NCBI GenBank assembly: GCA_903876765.1
Contig: CAIRBH010000015.1
Coordinates: 48,423 to 112,422, forward strand
DNA from: an uncultured Pseudomonadota bacterium
GTDB lineage: Bacteria > Pseudomonadota > Gammaproteobacteria > Burkholderiales > Methylophilaceae
Length of the DNA: 64,000 nucleotides
Direction of reading: 5' to 3'
In this document: positions 10,995 through 18,544 of the stretch, one piece after another
Position numbering within the stretch: the stretch's first letter is position 1
Layout of the letters: each line of letters starts with the position of its first letter
Made by a program: the position numbers and the translations under genes
Notes under the pieces: model-generated
The model's database searches: none
What the model was told of the DNA's origin: nothing
What the model saw: the letters and a program-made list of their open reading frames with translations, nothing else

Positions 10995-12152
10995 CTATTT
11001 ACTTTTTTCCATTAATTCAATAAATTGATCAAACAAATAACTCATTTCAGTTGGCCCTGGGCTAGCTTCAGGGTGCCCCTGAAAACTAAATGCAGGTTTA
11101 TCAGTGCGGGCGATTCCTTGCAAGCTGCCATCAAATAATGAAATGTGCGTAGTTTTGATGTTAGCTGGCAGACTTGCTGCATCCACGGCAAAGCCATGAT
11201 TTTGGCTAGTAATATAGACGCGCTTAGTTTTTGTATCTTGCACTGGGTGGTTTGCGCCATGATGGCCAAACTTCATCTTGTGTGTTTTAGCATTACTCGC
11301 CAACGCCAGCAGTTGATGACCTAAACAAATACCAAATGTTGGCACGCCTGCATTGACTATGGTTTTAATCGCTTCAATTGCATAATCACAAGGCGCGGGG
11401 TCGCCCGGGCCGTTTGATAAAAATACGCCATCTGGCGCATAAGCCAGCGCTTGGGCCGCAGTCGTTTGTGCTGGCAATACCGTCACCTTGCAACCACGCG
11501 CCACTAACATGCGTAAAATATTACGCTTCACGCCATAATCATAAGCCACCACATGAAACTTTGGACTAGGTGCGGCAGCAAAACCCTCGCCCAACACCCA
11601 CTCGCCTTGGCTAAACTCATATGGCTCTTTACAAGTCACCACTTTAGCCAAATCTAGGCCAGACAAGCCAGGAAAGCCTGCAATTAAACTCATGGCCAAG
11701 GCAATCGCCTGCGCTTCATCGGCTTCACCCGCCACTATTGCGCCTGTTTGTGCGCCTTTTTCACGCAAAATACGGGTTAATTTACGCGTGTCTATATCGG
11801 CAATCGCCACCACCTTGTTCGCCACCAAATATTCACTTAAGGATTCTGAGCTTCTAAAGTTGCTATGACTGAGCGGCAAATCACGAATAATCAAACCACT
11901 TGCATAAACTTGCTCAGACTCAACATCTTCAAGGTTTACACCGTAATTACCAATGTGTGGGTAGGTCAGTGTAACAATTTGCTTGGTATATGAGGGATCG
12001 GTCAGAATTTCTTGATAGCCAGTCATGGCGGTGTTAAACACTACCTCACCGACTGTGTGGCTAGCACTGGCATGGCCAGTAACACCAATGGATGTACCAC
12101 GAAACACAGTTCCATCTGCAAGTACAAGTATGGCGGGCAGGTTTTGTGACAC
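10995..12152 (-). CDS. carA: carbamoyl-phosphate synthase small subunit CarA
   Basis: CarA is the glutamine amidotransferase subunit that hydrolyses glutamine and channels ammonia to CarB. The 385-residue protein has the N-terminal CPSase small-chain domain ([26 protein letters not shown]) and a class I GATase domain with nucleophile Cys276 in FGICLGHQ and the His360/Glu362 pair in GHPEASPGP. The start is GTG, preceded five bases away by AAGGAG. A promoter with TTGAAC and TATAAT spaced 17 bases lies about 140 bases upstream, followed by two hairpins in the leader, suggesting post-initiation control. Confidence 0.98.
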   Translation of the reverse strand: MSQNLPAILVLADGTVFRGTSIGVTGHASASHTVGEVVFNTAMTGYQEILTDPSYTKQIVTLTYPHIGNYGVNLEDVESEQVYASGLIIRDLPLSHSNFRSSESLSEYLVANKVVAIADIDTRKLTRILREKGAQTGAIVAGEADEAQAIALAMSLIAGFPGLSGLDLAKVVTCKEPYEFSQGEWVLGEGFAAAPSPKFHVVAYDYGVKRNILRMLVARGCKVTVLPAQTTAAQALAYAPDGVFLSNGPGDPAPCDYAIEAIKTIVNAGVPTFGICLGHQLLALASNAKTHKMKFGHHGANHPVQDTKTKRVYITSQNHGFAVDAASLPANIKTTHISLFDGSLQGIARTDKPAFSFQGHPEASPGPTEMSYLFDQFIELMEKSK

Positions 12153-12168
12153 GATAACTCCTTGTTTT

Positions 12169-12195
12169 ACCTAATGAAAAAAATTTCATCTAGGT
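12169..12195 (-). promoter_or_regulatory. hairpin just upstream of the carA ribosome-binding site
   Basis: ACCTAATGAAA and TTTCATCTAGGT pair over 11 bases with one bulge, around a 4-base loop. The hairpin ends about seven bases before the AAGGAG of carA and could affect ribosome access or mRNA stability. The function is inferred. Confidence 0.45.
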
Positions 12196-12247
12196 GTAAA
12201 TAATTTTTTATAATCTAGGTCCATCATGAACGGATGGCAGATACGTA

Positions 12248-12279
12248 AAACGGGATGAGCTTTTATACTCTTCCCGTTT
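12248..12279 (-). terminator. dapB terminator or carAB leader attenuator
   Basis: AAACGGGATGAG and CTCTTCCCGTTT form a 12-bp stem with one mismatch and an 8-base loop. On the minus strand it is followed by a short T run (CCCGTTTT). It lies after dapB but also just downstream of the carA promoter, so every carAB transcript would carry it at its 5' end. Confidence 0.6.
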
Positions 12280-12291
12280 CAGAATTGACGA

Positions 12292-12320
12292 ATTATAGCG
12301 AAAAATGACTTGCAGTTCAA
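12292..12320 (-). promoter_or_regulatory. sigma-70-type promoter of carAB
   Basis: On the minus strand TTGAAC (12320-12315) and TATAAT (12297-12292) are separated by 17 bases, close to the housekeeping consensus. Transcription would start near 12285, giving a leader of about 130 bases before carA. Confidence 0.7.
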
Positions 12321-12359
12321 TGTAACTTTTCAAATAAATAATGAATAACAAAGGTCTAG

Positions 12360-13169
12360 TTATCTAAGGTCTAGCACATCCTGCATATCGTAAAGTCCTG
12401 ATTTTTTATCAGCTAAAAACTTGGCAGCCCGCAATGCACCACGGGCAAATGTATCGCGACTACTGGCTTTATGGGTTAATTCAACCCGCTCGCCAATACC
12501 AGCAAACACCACCGTGTGATCGCCAACCACATCACCACCTCTTAGTGTAGCAAAACCTATCTTGCCCGCCTCGCGTTCCCCCGTCACGCCTTCACGGGCA
12601 TAAATGGCGCAGTCTTTTAACTCTTGGCCCAGTCCTTTTGCTGCTGCTTCGCCCAAGCGTAGCGCTGTACCTGAAGGTGCATCTACCTTGTGGCGATGAT
12701 GCATTTCTAGCACCTCTATGTCATAACCTTCATTGAGCACTTTAGCCGCAGATTGCACTAAATTAATCAGCAAAGTCACACCCACACTCATATTCGGCGC
12801 AAACACAATTGCAATATGTTTAGCCGCTGTTTCTATAAGCAATTTTTGCTCAGCCGAAAAGCCTGTCGTGCCAATAATCATTTTTACCTGATATTTTTGG
12901 CAAGCCGCAAGATAAGTCATAGTGGCGTCAGGGCGGGTAAAATCCACTAATACATCGGCATTTTTTAAGGCCTCATCTATGCTGTCGGTAATTTTTACAG
13001 CAGAAACCACACCTAGTAACTCACCCGCATCGCGGCCTAATTGCGGGCTAGCTTGCCTGTCTAATGCGCCATGCAGCACTAGTTCAGCATCAGCAAATAC
13101 AGTTGCCAACAAGGCATGCCCCATGCGACCAGAGCTGCCAGCGATTACAATTTTTAATGGATTAGCCAT
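12360..13169 (-). CDS. dapB: 4-hydroxy-tetrahydrodipicolinate reductase DapB
   Basis: DapB reduces the DapA product to tetrahydrodipicolinate with NAD(P)H in lysine and diaminopimelate synthesis. The 269-residue protein has the N-terminal Rossmann loop IAGSSGRMGHAL, VDFTRPDA in the nucleotide-binding domain, GTTGFS, and the catalytic EMHHRHKVDAPSGTAL segment near residue 157. The C-terminal GALRAAKFL helix is also standard. It follows bamE by about 50 bases on the same strand, an order (bamE-dapB-carAB) common in beta- and gammaproteobacteria. Confidence 0.97.
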   Translation of the reverse strand: MANPLKIVIAGSSGRMGHALLATVFADAELVLHGALDRQASPQLGRDAGELLGVVSAVKITDSIDEALKNADVLVDFTRPDATMTYLAACQKYQVKMIIGTTGFSAEQKLLIETAAKHIAIVFAPNMSVGVTLLINLVQSAAKVLNEGYDIEVLEMHHRHKVDAPSGTALRLGEAAAKGLGQELKDCAIYAREGVTGEREAGKIGFATLRGGDVVGDHTVVFAGIGERVELTHKASSRDTFARGALRAAKFLADKKSGLYDMQDVLDLR

Positions 13170-13218
13170 AACTTTTAGTGCCTAAATAAACTGACTATAG
13201 ACTTGAAAAAACCGAGCT

Positions 13219-14268
13219 TTAAAAGCCAATTTTTTCTAACATGCGATCAAAAAAACTAGGGGGATTATCAACAGGTAAATCTTTAGGCTTAGGGATGGTT
13301 TTATTACCAGCTCGCGGCGTTGTCTGTTCTGGCATAGCTGCTGATTCCATATCCTCTGGCGCCAGTCTAAGAGTGCGATCAAACTGCATGCCAGACGAAG
13401 AGTTGTACGCCCTAGTGACAATAGGCTCAGCAGGCGCTGCTTCATTGGCTAGTGCAGCGGCGGGTGGATTGGCTGCTGGGATTTCCACGGCAGCTACTGC
13501 TGGTGCAGCCTGTATTTTTTCTGGCTCAGCTACTGGTTTTGCTGGTTCGAGCATTGGTTTTGCTGGTTCGACCAGAGGCTCTGTGACTGGCACAGGCTCA
13601 GCAACTTTAGGCTCATTTACCACAGCGGCAAGCTGATTTGCCTGTGCTGGCGCTGCGCTAGGCTGTGCACTTTCCACCTTTTCCAGTACCGCTTTGGGGG
13701 CTTCTTTTGCCGCTGAGCTGGCGCTTTGTTTATCTAGCTCTGAGGCTTTCGCTGCCTCATCGGCGGCCTGAACTTTTGACTTCGCTGATTCTTCAGCCTG
13801 TACCGCTGGGTCTTTTTCCCAGAACTTTAATTTACTCAATAAACTTTTGTCTTCTACTTTAGCGCTAGGGGTAATCACTCGGCTGCCGCTATTATCGGCG
13901 GCACCTAGTACTTGAGCAGCTTCGCTTGCAGAAGCCACCACATCGCCACGCACGGTCTTTAACAGGTCGTTTTCAAAATCTAAAATCACCCGACGCTGCT
14001 CTATGATTTTGCCGCCTTCGCGCATCTGATAAACATAATCCCAGCGCTTGCCATGAAAGCTATCTTGCACCAGCGGCGTGCCCATAATAAAGCGCACCTG
14101 CGACTGAGTCATGCCTGGCCGTAATTGCAATAGCATTTTAGAAGTCACGACATTACCCTGCTGCACATCAAGTTTATACGGCTTAATGGTGGGCAAGGCC
14201 GTACCACATGAGGCGCAAAGCATGACTAACAAAATAACGGGATAACGCAAAAAAGATATATGACGCAT
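13219..14268 (-). CDS. bamE: outer membrane assembly lipoprotein BamE with long Ala/Pro/Glu-rich tail
   Basis: BamE is a lipoprotein of the BAM complex that inserts beta-barrels in the outer membrane. A signal sequence with candidate lipid-modified Cys21 (LCASC) is followed by the BamE/SmpA fold (about 26-115), with LRPGMTQSQVRFIMGTPLVQD and KRWDYVYQ. E. coli BamE ends near 113 residues; this one runs to 349. The extra part is rich in Ala, Pro, Glu and Lys, contains EPAKP-type seven-residue repeats, and ends in a short basic/hydrophobic segment. It is divergent from fur, as in many relatives. The core is certain; the role of the tail is unknown. Confidence 0.9.
   Translation of the reverse strand: MRHISFLRYPVILLVMLCASCGTALPTIKPYKLDVQQGNVVTSKMLLQLRPGMTQSQVRFIMGTPLVQDSFHGKRWDYVYQMREGGKIIEQRRVILDFENDLLKTVRGDVVASASEAAQVLGAADNSGSRVITPSAKVEDKSLLSKLKFWEKDPAVQAEESAKSKVQAADEAAKASELDKQSASSAAKEAPKAVLEKVESAQPSAAPAQANQLAAVVNEPKVAEPVPVTEPLVEPAKPMLEPAKPVAEPEKIQAAPAVAAVEIPAANPPAAALANEAAPAEPIVTRAYNSSSGMQFDRTLRLAPEDMESAAMPEQTTPRAGNKTIPKPKDLPVDNPPSFFDRMLEKIGF
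13534..13571. repeat. 21-bp in-frame tandem repeat in bamE
   Basis: The 17-base string TGGTTTTGCTGGTTCGA occurs at 13534 and again at 13555, a 21-base period. In bamE it encodes consecutive EPAKPML and EPAKPVA units, with a degenerate third copy (EPEK) beside them. Confidence 0.8.
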
Positions 14269-14286
14269 ATTATGACTTTAATTAGA

Positions 14287-14298
14287 ATTAGCGCTAAT
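14287..14298. promoter_or_regulatory. palindrome in the bamE-fur intergenic region
   Basis: ATTAGCGCTAAT is a perfect 12-bp palindrome between the divergent bamE and fur starts. Two GATAAT hexamers at 14336 and 14346 lie nearer fur. They recall Fur half-site units, but the spacing is not that of a classical Fur box. A regulatory role is only possible. Confidence 0.3.
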
Positions 14299-14356
14299 AT
14301 AACACGTAGACAGCCCAGCGAAAAACACTGTCATTGATAATTTTGGATAATAAGCG

Positions 14357-14779
14357 ATGCAAGATCAAAAAGACTTAAAAAATGCAGGCCTAAAAGCCAC
14401 GCTGCCCAGACTGAAGGTATTGAGTTTATTTGAGCATAGTAGAGAGCGGCACTTATCTGCTGAGGATATCTACAAAATAATGATTAACTCAGATGAAGAT
14501 GTCGGCCTAGCGACTGTCTATCGAGTGCTTACACAATTTGAACAAGCGGGCTTGCTGATACGCCATCATTTTGAAAGTGGTAAGGCGGTATTTGAACTTA
14601 ATACTGGCGGTCATCATGACCACATCGTCTGCGTAAAATGCGGCAGAGTGGAAGAGTTTTATGATGAAGAAATTGAAAAAAGACAAGAAAACGCGGCGGC
14701 AAAACTTGGCTTTAAAATGCAAGATCATTCACTGACCATTTATGGCATCTGCGATAAGCCAACCTGCGTTAAAAATTAA
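14357..14779 (+). CDS. fur: ferric uptake regulator Fur
   Basis: Fur is an iron-sensing dimeric repressor of uptake genes. The 140-residue protein has the N-terminal winged helix (LKNAGLKATLPRLKVLSLFE, then LATVYRVLTQFEQAGLL) and a C-terminal dimerisation and metal domain with HHDHIVCVKCGRVEEF and CDKPTC, which supply histidine and cysteine ligands. The length and motif order fit Fur rather than Zur or PerR. It is divergent from bamE and convergent with recN, whose stop lies only four bases away; this fur-recN-nadK grouping is common in proteobacteria. Confidence 0.96.
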   Translation: MQDQKDLKNAGLKATLPRLKVLSLFEHSRERHLSAEDIYKIMINSDEDVGLATVYRVLTQFEQAGLLIRHHFESGKAVFELNTGGHHDHIVCVKCGRVEEFYDEEIEKRQENAAAKLGFKMQDHSLTIYGICDKPTCVKN

Positions 14780-14783
14780 CCGC

Positions 14784-16478
14784 TTAAGGCTTATTCAACA
14801 TCTCTTTGGCATGTTGTAGGGTGGTTTCAGTTATATCCACCCCCCCCAACATACGCGCAATCTCCTGAACTCGCTCATCTACAGGCAAACTGGCAATGCT
14901 ACTTAAGGTTTGCCCGTTGACCAGCATTTTACTGACACGCAAGTGATGTTTAGCCAAGGCTGCCACTTGCGGCAAATGAGTAATCACTAATACTTGGCGG
15001 CTAGCGGCTAACTCACCATGCACCACTTCGCCTGTTGGCAGTTGCCCCAATTGCTTTAACAACTGGCCGACCACTTCCGCCACCGCCCCACCAATCCCCA
15101 CATCCACTTCATCAAATATCATGGTAGGAATATTTTGTTTTTGTGCCGTAACTACACGAATCGCTAAGCTTATCCTTGACAGCTCGCCGCCTGACGCGGC
15201 TTTATTGAGCGGCCGCGCAGCCACCCCCGCATGGCCAGCGACTAAAAATTCCACTTGTTCTAGACCGTTGGCAGCTGGCGCTTGTGGCGTTAAAGCCACA
15301 TCAAACTTACCGCCACTTAATGACAAGCGCTGCATTTCGGCAGTGATTTTTTGACTTAATTTACTGGCGGCTAATTGGCGACCAGCACTGAGTTTTTCAG
15401 CAACTTGGCGGTATAAAGCCAACGCTGCCGCCTCTTGTTTGGCAAGTTCAGCATCATCTGCAAATAGCGCCAGCTCGGCCATACGTTGCTGCGATTTAGC
15501 CAGCAATTGCTCTAATTCCTCAGGTTGCACACGATATTTGCGCGAGATATTGTAAATAGTTTCGATTTTAGACTCTAGCTGCGCCAGACTAGCGGGGTCT
15601 AAATCTGCGCGTTGCAGATAGCGATTTAAAAATCTATCGGTTTCTTCTAGTTGTATCATCACCGAGGCTAAAATCTCAGTCGCTTCGCTCAATGTAGCGT
15701 CATATTCACGCAAATTTTCTAGCTTGTGCTGCACTTGCGAGAGTAAACGCATGGCTGACAATTCGCCTTCACTGAGCAACTCTCGGCAGGCCTCGCCGCC
15801 TGTGATTAAGCCTGCGCCATTAGATAAGCGTAAATGCTCTTGCTGCAAGTCTTGCCAGTCATTGGCCGTCATTGCAAGTGCTGATAACTCTTGCACTTGG
15901 TCACGTAAATCAGCCAATTCATCAGCGTATAGACTGGCATTTTTTTCTGCTGCTAGGCGCTGCTGATTAAGCTGATGCCAAACATCAAATTGATTGGCGA
16001 CTTGCATAGCTAAGGCTGACAGTTCTGCAAAATGATCGAGCACCTGTCGCTGAGTCGCCGCTTTTAACAACGAGTGATGGGCATTTTGGCTGTAAATATC
16101 CACCAATAACTCGCCTAATTCTTTTAGTTGCGCAACGGTAACGGTAGCCCCATTAATAAAAGCGCGAGACCGTCCATCGGCATACATCACGCGGCGTAGC
16201 AAAAGCTCAGTCGTGTCGTTTGCCAGCTCAGCCTCTTGCAGCCATTGCTGCGCGTCTAGGTTATGCGCAATACCAAATATGGCGCTTATTTCAGCTTTAT
16301 CGCAGCCGACCCTCGTCACGCCGCCTTCGCCACGTGCACCTAAGGCTAATGATAAGGCGTCGATAAGGATAGATTTACCCGCGCCGGTCTCGCCTGTGAG
16401 CACGGTAAATCCACGCTCAAACTCTAAATCGAGCTGATTAACGATGATAAAATCACGAATTGATAGGCTTTGTAGCAT
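14784..16478 (-). CDS. recN: DNA repair protein RecN
   Basis: RecN is an SMC-like ATPase that helps repair double-strand breaks. The 564-residue protein has an N-terminal Walker A GETGAGKSIL (about 31-40), a long coiled-coil centre rich in Leu, Gln and Glu, and a C-terminal ABC signature region with ASGGELSRISLAIR and Walker B MIFDEVDVGIGG. The length is normal for the family. Near the C-terminus the coding strand carries an eight-G tract (14847-14840) in the MLGGVDIT codons, a potential slippage site. nadK lies upstream by 29 bases, probably in the same operon. Confidence 0.97.
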   Translation of the reverse strand: MLQSLSIRDFIIVNQLDLEFERGFTVLTGETGAGKSILIDALSLALGARGEGGVTRVGCDKAEISAIFGIAHNLDAQQWLQEAELANDTTELLLRRVMYADGRSRAFINGATVTVAQLKELGELLVDIYSQNAHHSLLKAATQRQVLDHFAELSALAMQVANQFDVWHQLNQQRLAAEKNASLYADELADLRDQVQELSALAMTANDWQDLQQEHLRLSNGAGLITGGEACRELLSEGELSAMRLLSQVQHKLENLREYDATLSEATEILASVMIQLEETDRFLNRYLQRADLDPASLAQLESKIETIYNISRKYRVQPEELEQLLAKSQQRMAELALFADDAELAKQEAAALALYRQVAEKLSAGRQLAASKLSQKITAEMQRLSLSGGKFDVALTPQAPAANGLEQVEFLVAGHAGVAARPLNKAASGGELSRISLAIRVVTAQKQNIPTMIFDEVDVGIGGAVAEVVGQLLKQLGQLPTGEVVHGELAASRQVLVITHLPQVAALAKHHLRVSKMLVNGQTLSSIASLPVDERVQEIARMLGGVDITETTLQHAKEMLNKP

Positions 16479-16507
16479 GGTGTTATTTTATTTTAATCAA
16501 CAACAGA

Positions 16508-17377
16508 TTAACCCCAATTAAGCTTTTTTCTTAACATATCAAAATAGCAGTAATCACTAGGGTGTAACAAAGCAATCGTTTGCGCTGCGCGCTTGACCAT
16601 GATTTTATCTCCCGCTTGCAACACCACTTGCAATTGACCGTCAAAACTTAATTGCGCGTCGCCAAACTGCACTAAGGTAATTTCAATTTGGCTATCACTG
16701 TGCACTGCAATCGGTCGATTACTGAGGGTATGTGGGCAAATAGGCACTAATGAAATTGCATGTAAATTCGGATGTAAAATGGGGCCGCCCGCAGATAAGG
16801 CATAGGCGGTGGTGCCAGTTGGGGTGCTTACTATCAAGCCATCTGAGCGCTGTTTATGCACAAATTGACCGCCCACACTCACTTCCAGTTCTATTAAACG
16901 CAAGGCACTTTTAATCACCACATCATTGAGCGCATAATCAGCATACAATACCTGCCCTTGCCGCACTACTGCCGCCTCTAGCATGACGCGTGGCTCTCTT
17001 ATAAAGTCACCAGCTAAAATTTTGTCGATTTGCCCTAGCATATCTTCTACCCGCAAATCGGTTAAAAAGCCGAATCGACCACGGTTAATGCCCAGCAACG
17101 GCACATCAAAATCTATTAAACTGCGCGCCACACTTAGCATAGTGCCATCACCACCCATCACGATTACCAAGCCGACTTCACTGCCTATATTTTTTAAAGA
17201 GGCCGTTTGATAACCCGTCATTTGCGCGTATTGGGCGGTATTTTCTTCTATCCAAACTTGAATATTTTTTGCTGATAAATGTTGCGCCAATTCATGTAAA
17301 TCTGCCTGCATGAGCTGCAATGCTGATTCGTTCATGTATTTGCCAATAATGGCGATGGATTTGAAAGACTGGTTCAT
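16508..17377 (-). CDS. nadK: NAD kinase
   Basis: NadK phosphorylates NAD to NADP using ATP or polyphosphate. The 289-residue protein has the GGDGTML loop (about 76-82) with the catalytic aspartate, GINRGRFGFL, the LNDVVI segment in place of the common NE motif, and STPTGTTAYALSAGGPI in the C-terminal all-beta domain. It is divergent from hrcA across about 110 bases, an arrangement conserved in betaproteobacteria, and precedes recN on the same strand. Confidence 0.97.
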   Translation of the reverse strand: MNQSFKSIAIIGKYMNESALQLMQADLHELAQHLSAKNIQVWIEENTAQYAQMTGYQTASLKNIGSEVGLVIVMGGDGTMLSVARSLIDFDVPLLGINRGRFGFLTDLRVEDMLGQIDKILAGDFIREPRVMLEAAVVRQGQVLYADYALNDVVIKSALRLIELEVSVGGQFVHKQRSDGLIVSTPTGTTAYALSAGGPILHPNLHAISLVPICPHTLSNRPIAVHSDSQIEITLVQFGDAQLSFDGQLQVVLQAGDKIMVKRAAQTIALLHPSDYCYFDMLRKKLNWG

Positions 17378-17486
17378 GGCGGAATTAAATCACAGATGGC
17401 TTTTTACGCAAAGTATAAGCGTAACATGTTGGCAACTTTGATAGTTAACAGTATGACGATTGCCATAAATCGGGCAAAATATCGCC

Positions 17487-18509
17487 ATGATGGATAAGCG
17501 TGCACAAATTTTATTAAAAACCTTGGTGGAACATTACATTAGTGATGGTCAGCCTATTGGTTCACGCACGCTATTGCAACACTCGGGTTTGGATGTTAGC
17601 CCCGCGACTATACGCAATGTCATGAGCGATTTAGAACATTTAGGCTTTATTGCCAGCCCTCACACCTCTGCTGGTCGGGTTCCTACACAAAAAGGCTATC
17701 GCCTATTTGTAGACTCGCTATTAACGGTTCAGCCACTAGAAAGTCAGGCATTTGAGCAACTCAAAAGCGGCCTATCATCTCCTAACACTAACGAACTCAT
17801 TACCAGCGCCGCAGATATGCTATCTCAGCTCACCCAGTTTGCGGGCGTGGTGATGATCCCTAAGCGCAGACGTGTTGCCTTTAAACATTTAGAGTTTTTA
17901 CCCCTGTCTGACAAACGCATATTGGTGATTATTGTTACCAGCGATGGCAATGTACAAAATCGCATTATCTTGGCCGATAAACCCTACTCAGCAGGTGAGT
18001 TAATCCAAGCTAGCAACTACTTTAATATCAACTTTTCTGGCCAAACCTTTGAAGAAGTACAACAAAAACTGCACATAGAGCTTAAGCAAATGCAGACCGA
18101 TATGAATCGACTGATGTCAGCCGCGCTAGATGCCAGTAACAAACAAACTGAAAGCGATAAAGATGGGGTCGTTATCGCTGGCGAGCGCAACTTGCTGCAA
18201 GTCGATGAACTGTCCACTAATGTCGCTAGTCTACGCAAACTGTTTGAAATATTTGAGCGCCGCACTTCACTGATGCAATTACTGGATAATAGCCAACGTG
18301 CTGAGGGCATACAAATATTCATAGGGGGCGAAAGTGGCTATTTAGCCCTAGATGAATGCAGCATGATTACCGCGCCTTACCATGCTGACGGCCAAGTTGT
18401 CGGTACATTGGGCGTGATTGGCCCTACCCGTATGGCTTACGAACGCGTCATTCCAATTGTCGACGTCACGGCAAAACTACTATCGAATGCACTTAACGCT
18501 GGCAATTAA
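17487..18509 (+). CDS. hrcA: heat-inducible transcription repressor HrcA
   Basis: HrcA represses heat-shock genes by binding the CIRCE operator (TTAGCACTC-N9-GAGTGCTAA); GroEL helps keep it active. The 340-residue protein has the N-terminal winged helix (LLKTLVEHYISDGQPIGSRTL, SPATIRNVMSDLEHLGFI, HTSAGRVPTQKGYRLF) and the GAF-like C-terminal domain ending in GVIGPTRMAYERVIPIVD. A CIRCE site lies before rpoH in this window, but none was seen before hrcA, grpE or dnaK. The groESL operon is not in the window. hemH follows after a 35-base repeat-filled gap. Confidence 0.96.
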   Translation: MMDKRAQILLKTLVEHYISDGQPIGSRTLLQHSGLDVSPATIRNVMSDLEHLGFIASPHTSAGRVPTQKGYRLFVDSLLTVQPLESQAFEQLKSGLSSPNTNELITSAADMLSQLTQFAGVVMIPKRRRVAFKHLEFLPLSDKRILVIIVTSDGNVQNRIILADKPYSAGELIQASNYFNINFSGQTFEEVQQKLHIELKQMQTDMNRLMSAALDASNKQTESDKDGVVIAGERNLLQVDELSTNVASLRKLFEIFERRTSLMQLLDNSQRAEGIQIFIGGESGYLALDECSMITAPYHADGQVVGTLGVIGPTRMAYERVIPIVDVTAKLLSNALNAGN

Positions 18510-18543
18510 CTACCCACTAACGACTACCCACTTAAGACTAAAT
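18509..18543 (+). repeat. five tandem ACTNNNN heptamers between hrcA and hemH
   Basis: From the last base of the hrcA stop codon to one base before the hemH ATG the sequence reads ACTACCC, ACTAACG, ACTACCC, ACTTAAG, ACTAAAT: five units of exactly seven bases. The same unit type fills the dnaK-dnaJ gap. No Shine-Dalgarno is present for hemH within it. Confidence 0.8.
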
Positions 18544-18544
18544 C

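Noticed and set aside
13241..13636. 131-residue plus-strand ORF opposite the BamE tail
   Set aside because: It is the reverse of an Ala/Pro-rich coding repeat, giving Ser/Ala/Gly low complexity; no independent evidence.
14336..14351. Two GATAAT hexamers as a Fur box for fur autoregulation
   Set aside because: Spacing of ten bases does not match the 6-1-6 or contiguous hexamer structure of known Fur boxes; kept only as a remark.
18509..18543. CRISPR array at the heptamer repeats
   Set aside because: Units are seven bases with no spacers and no cas genes; this is a simple tandem repeat.
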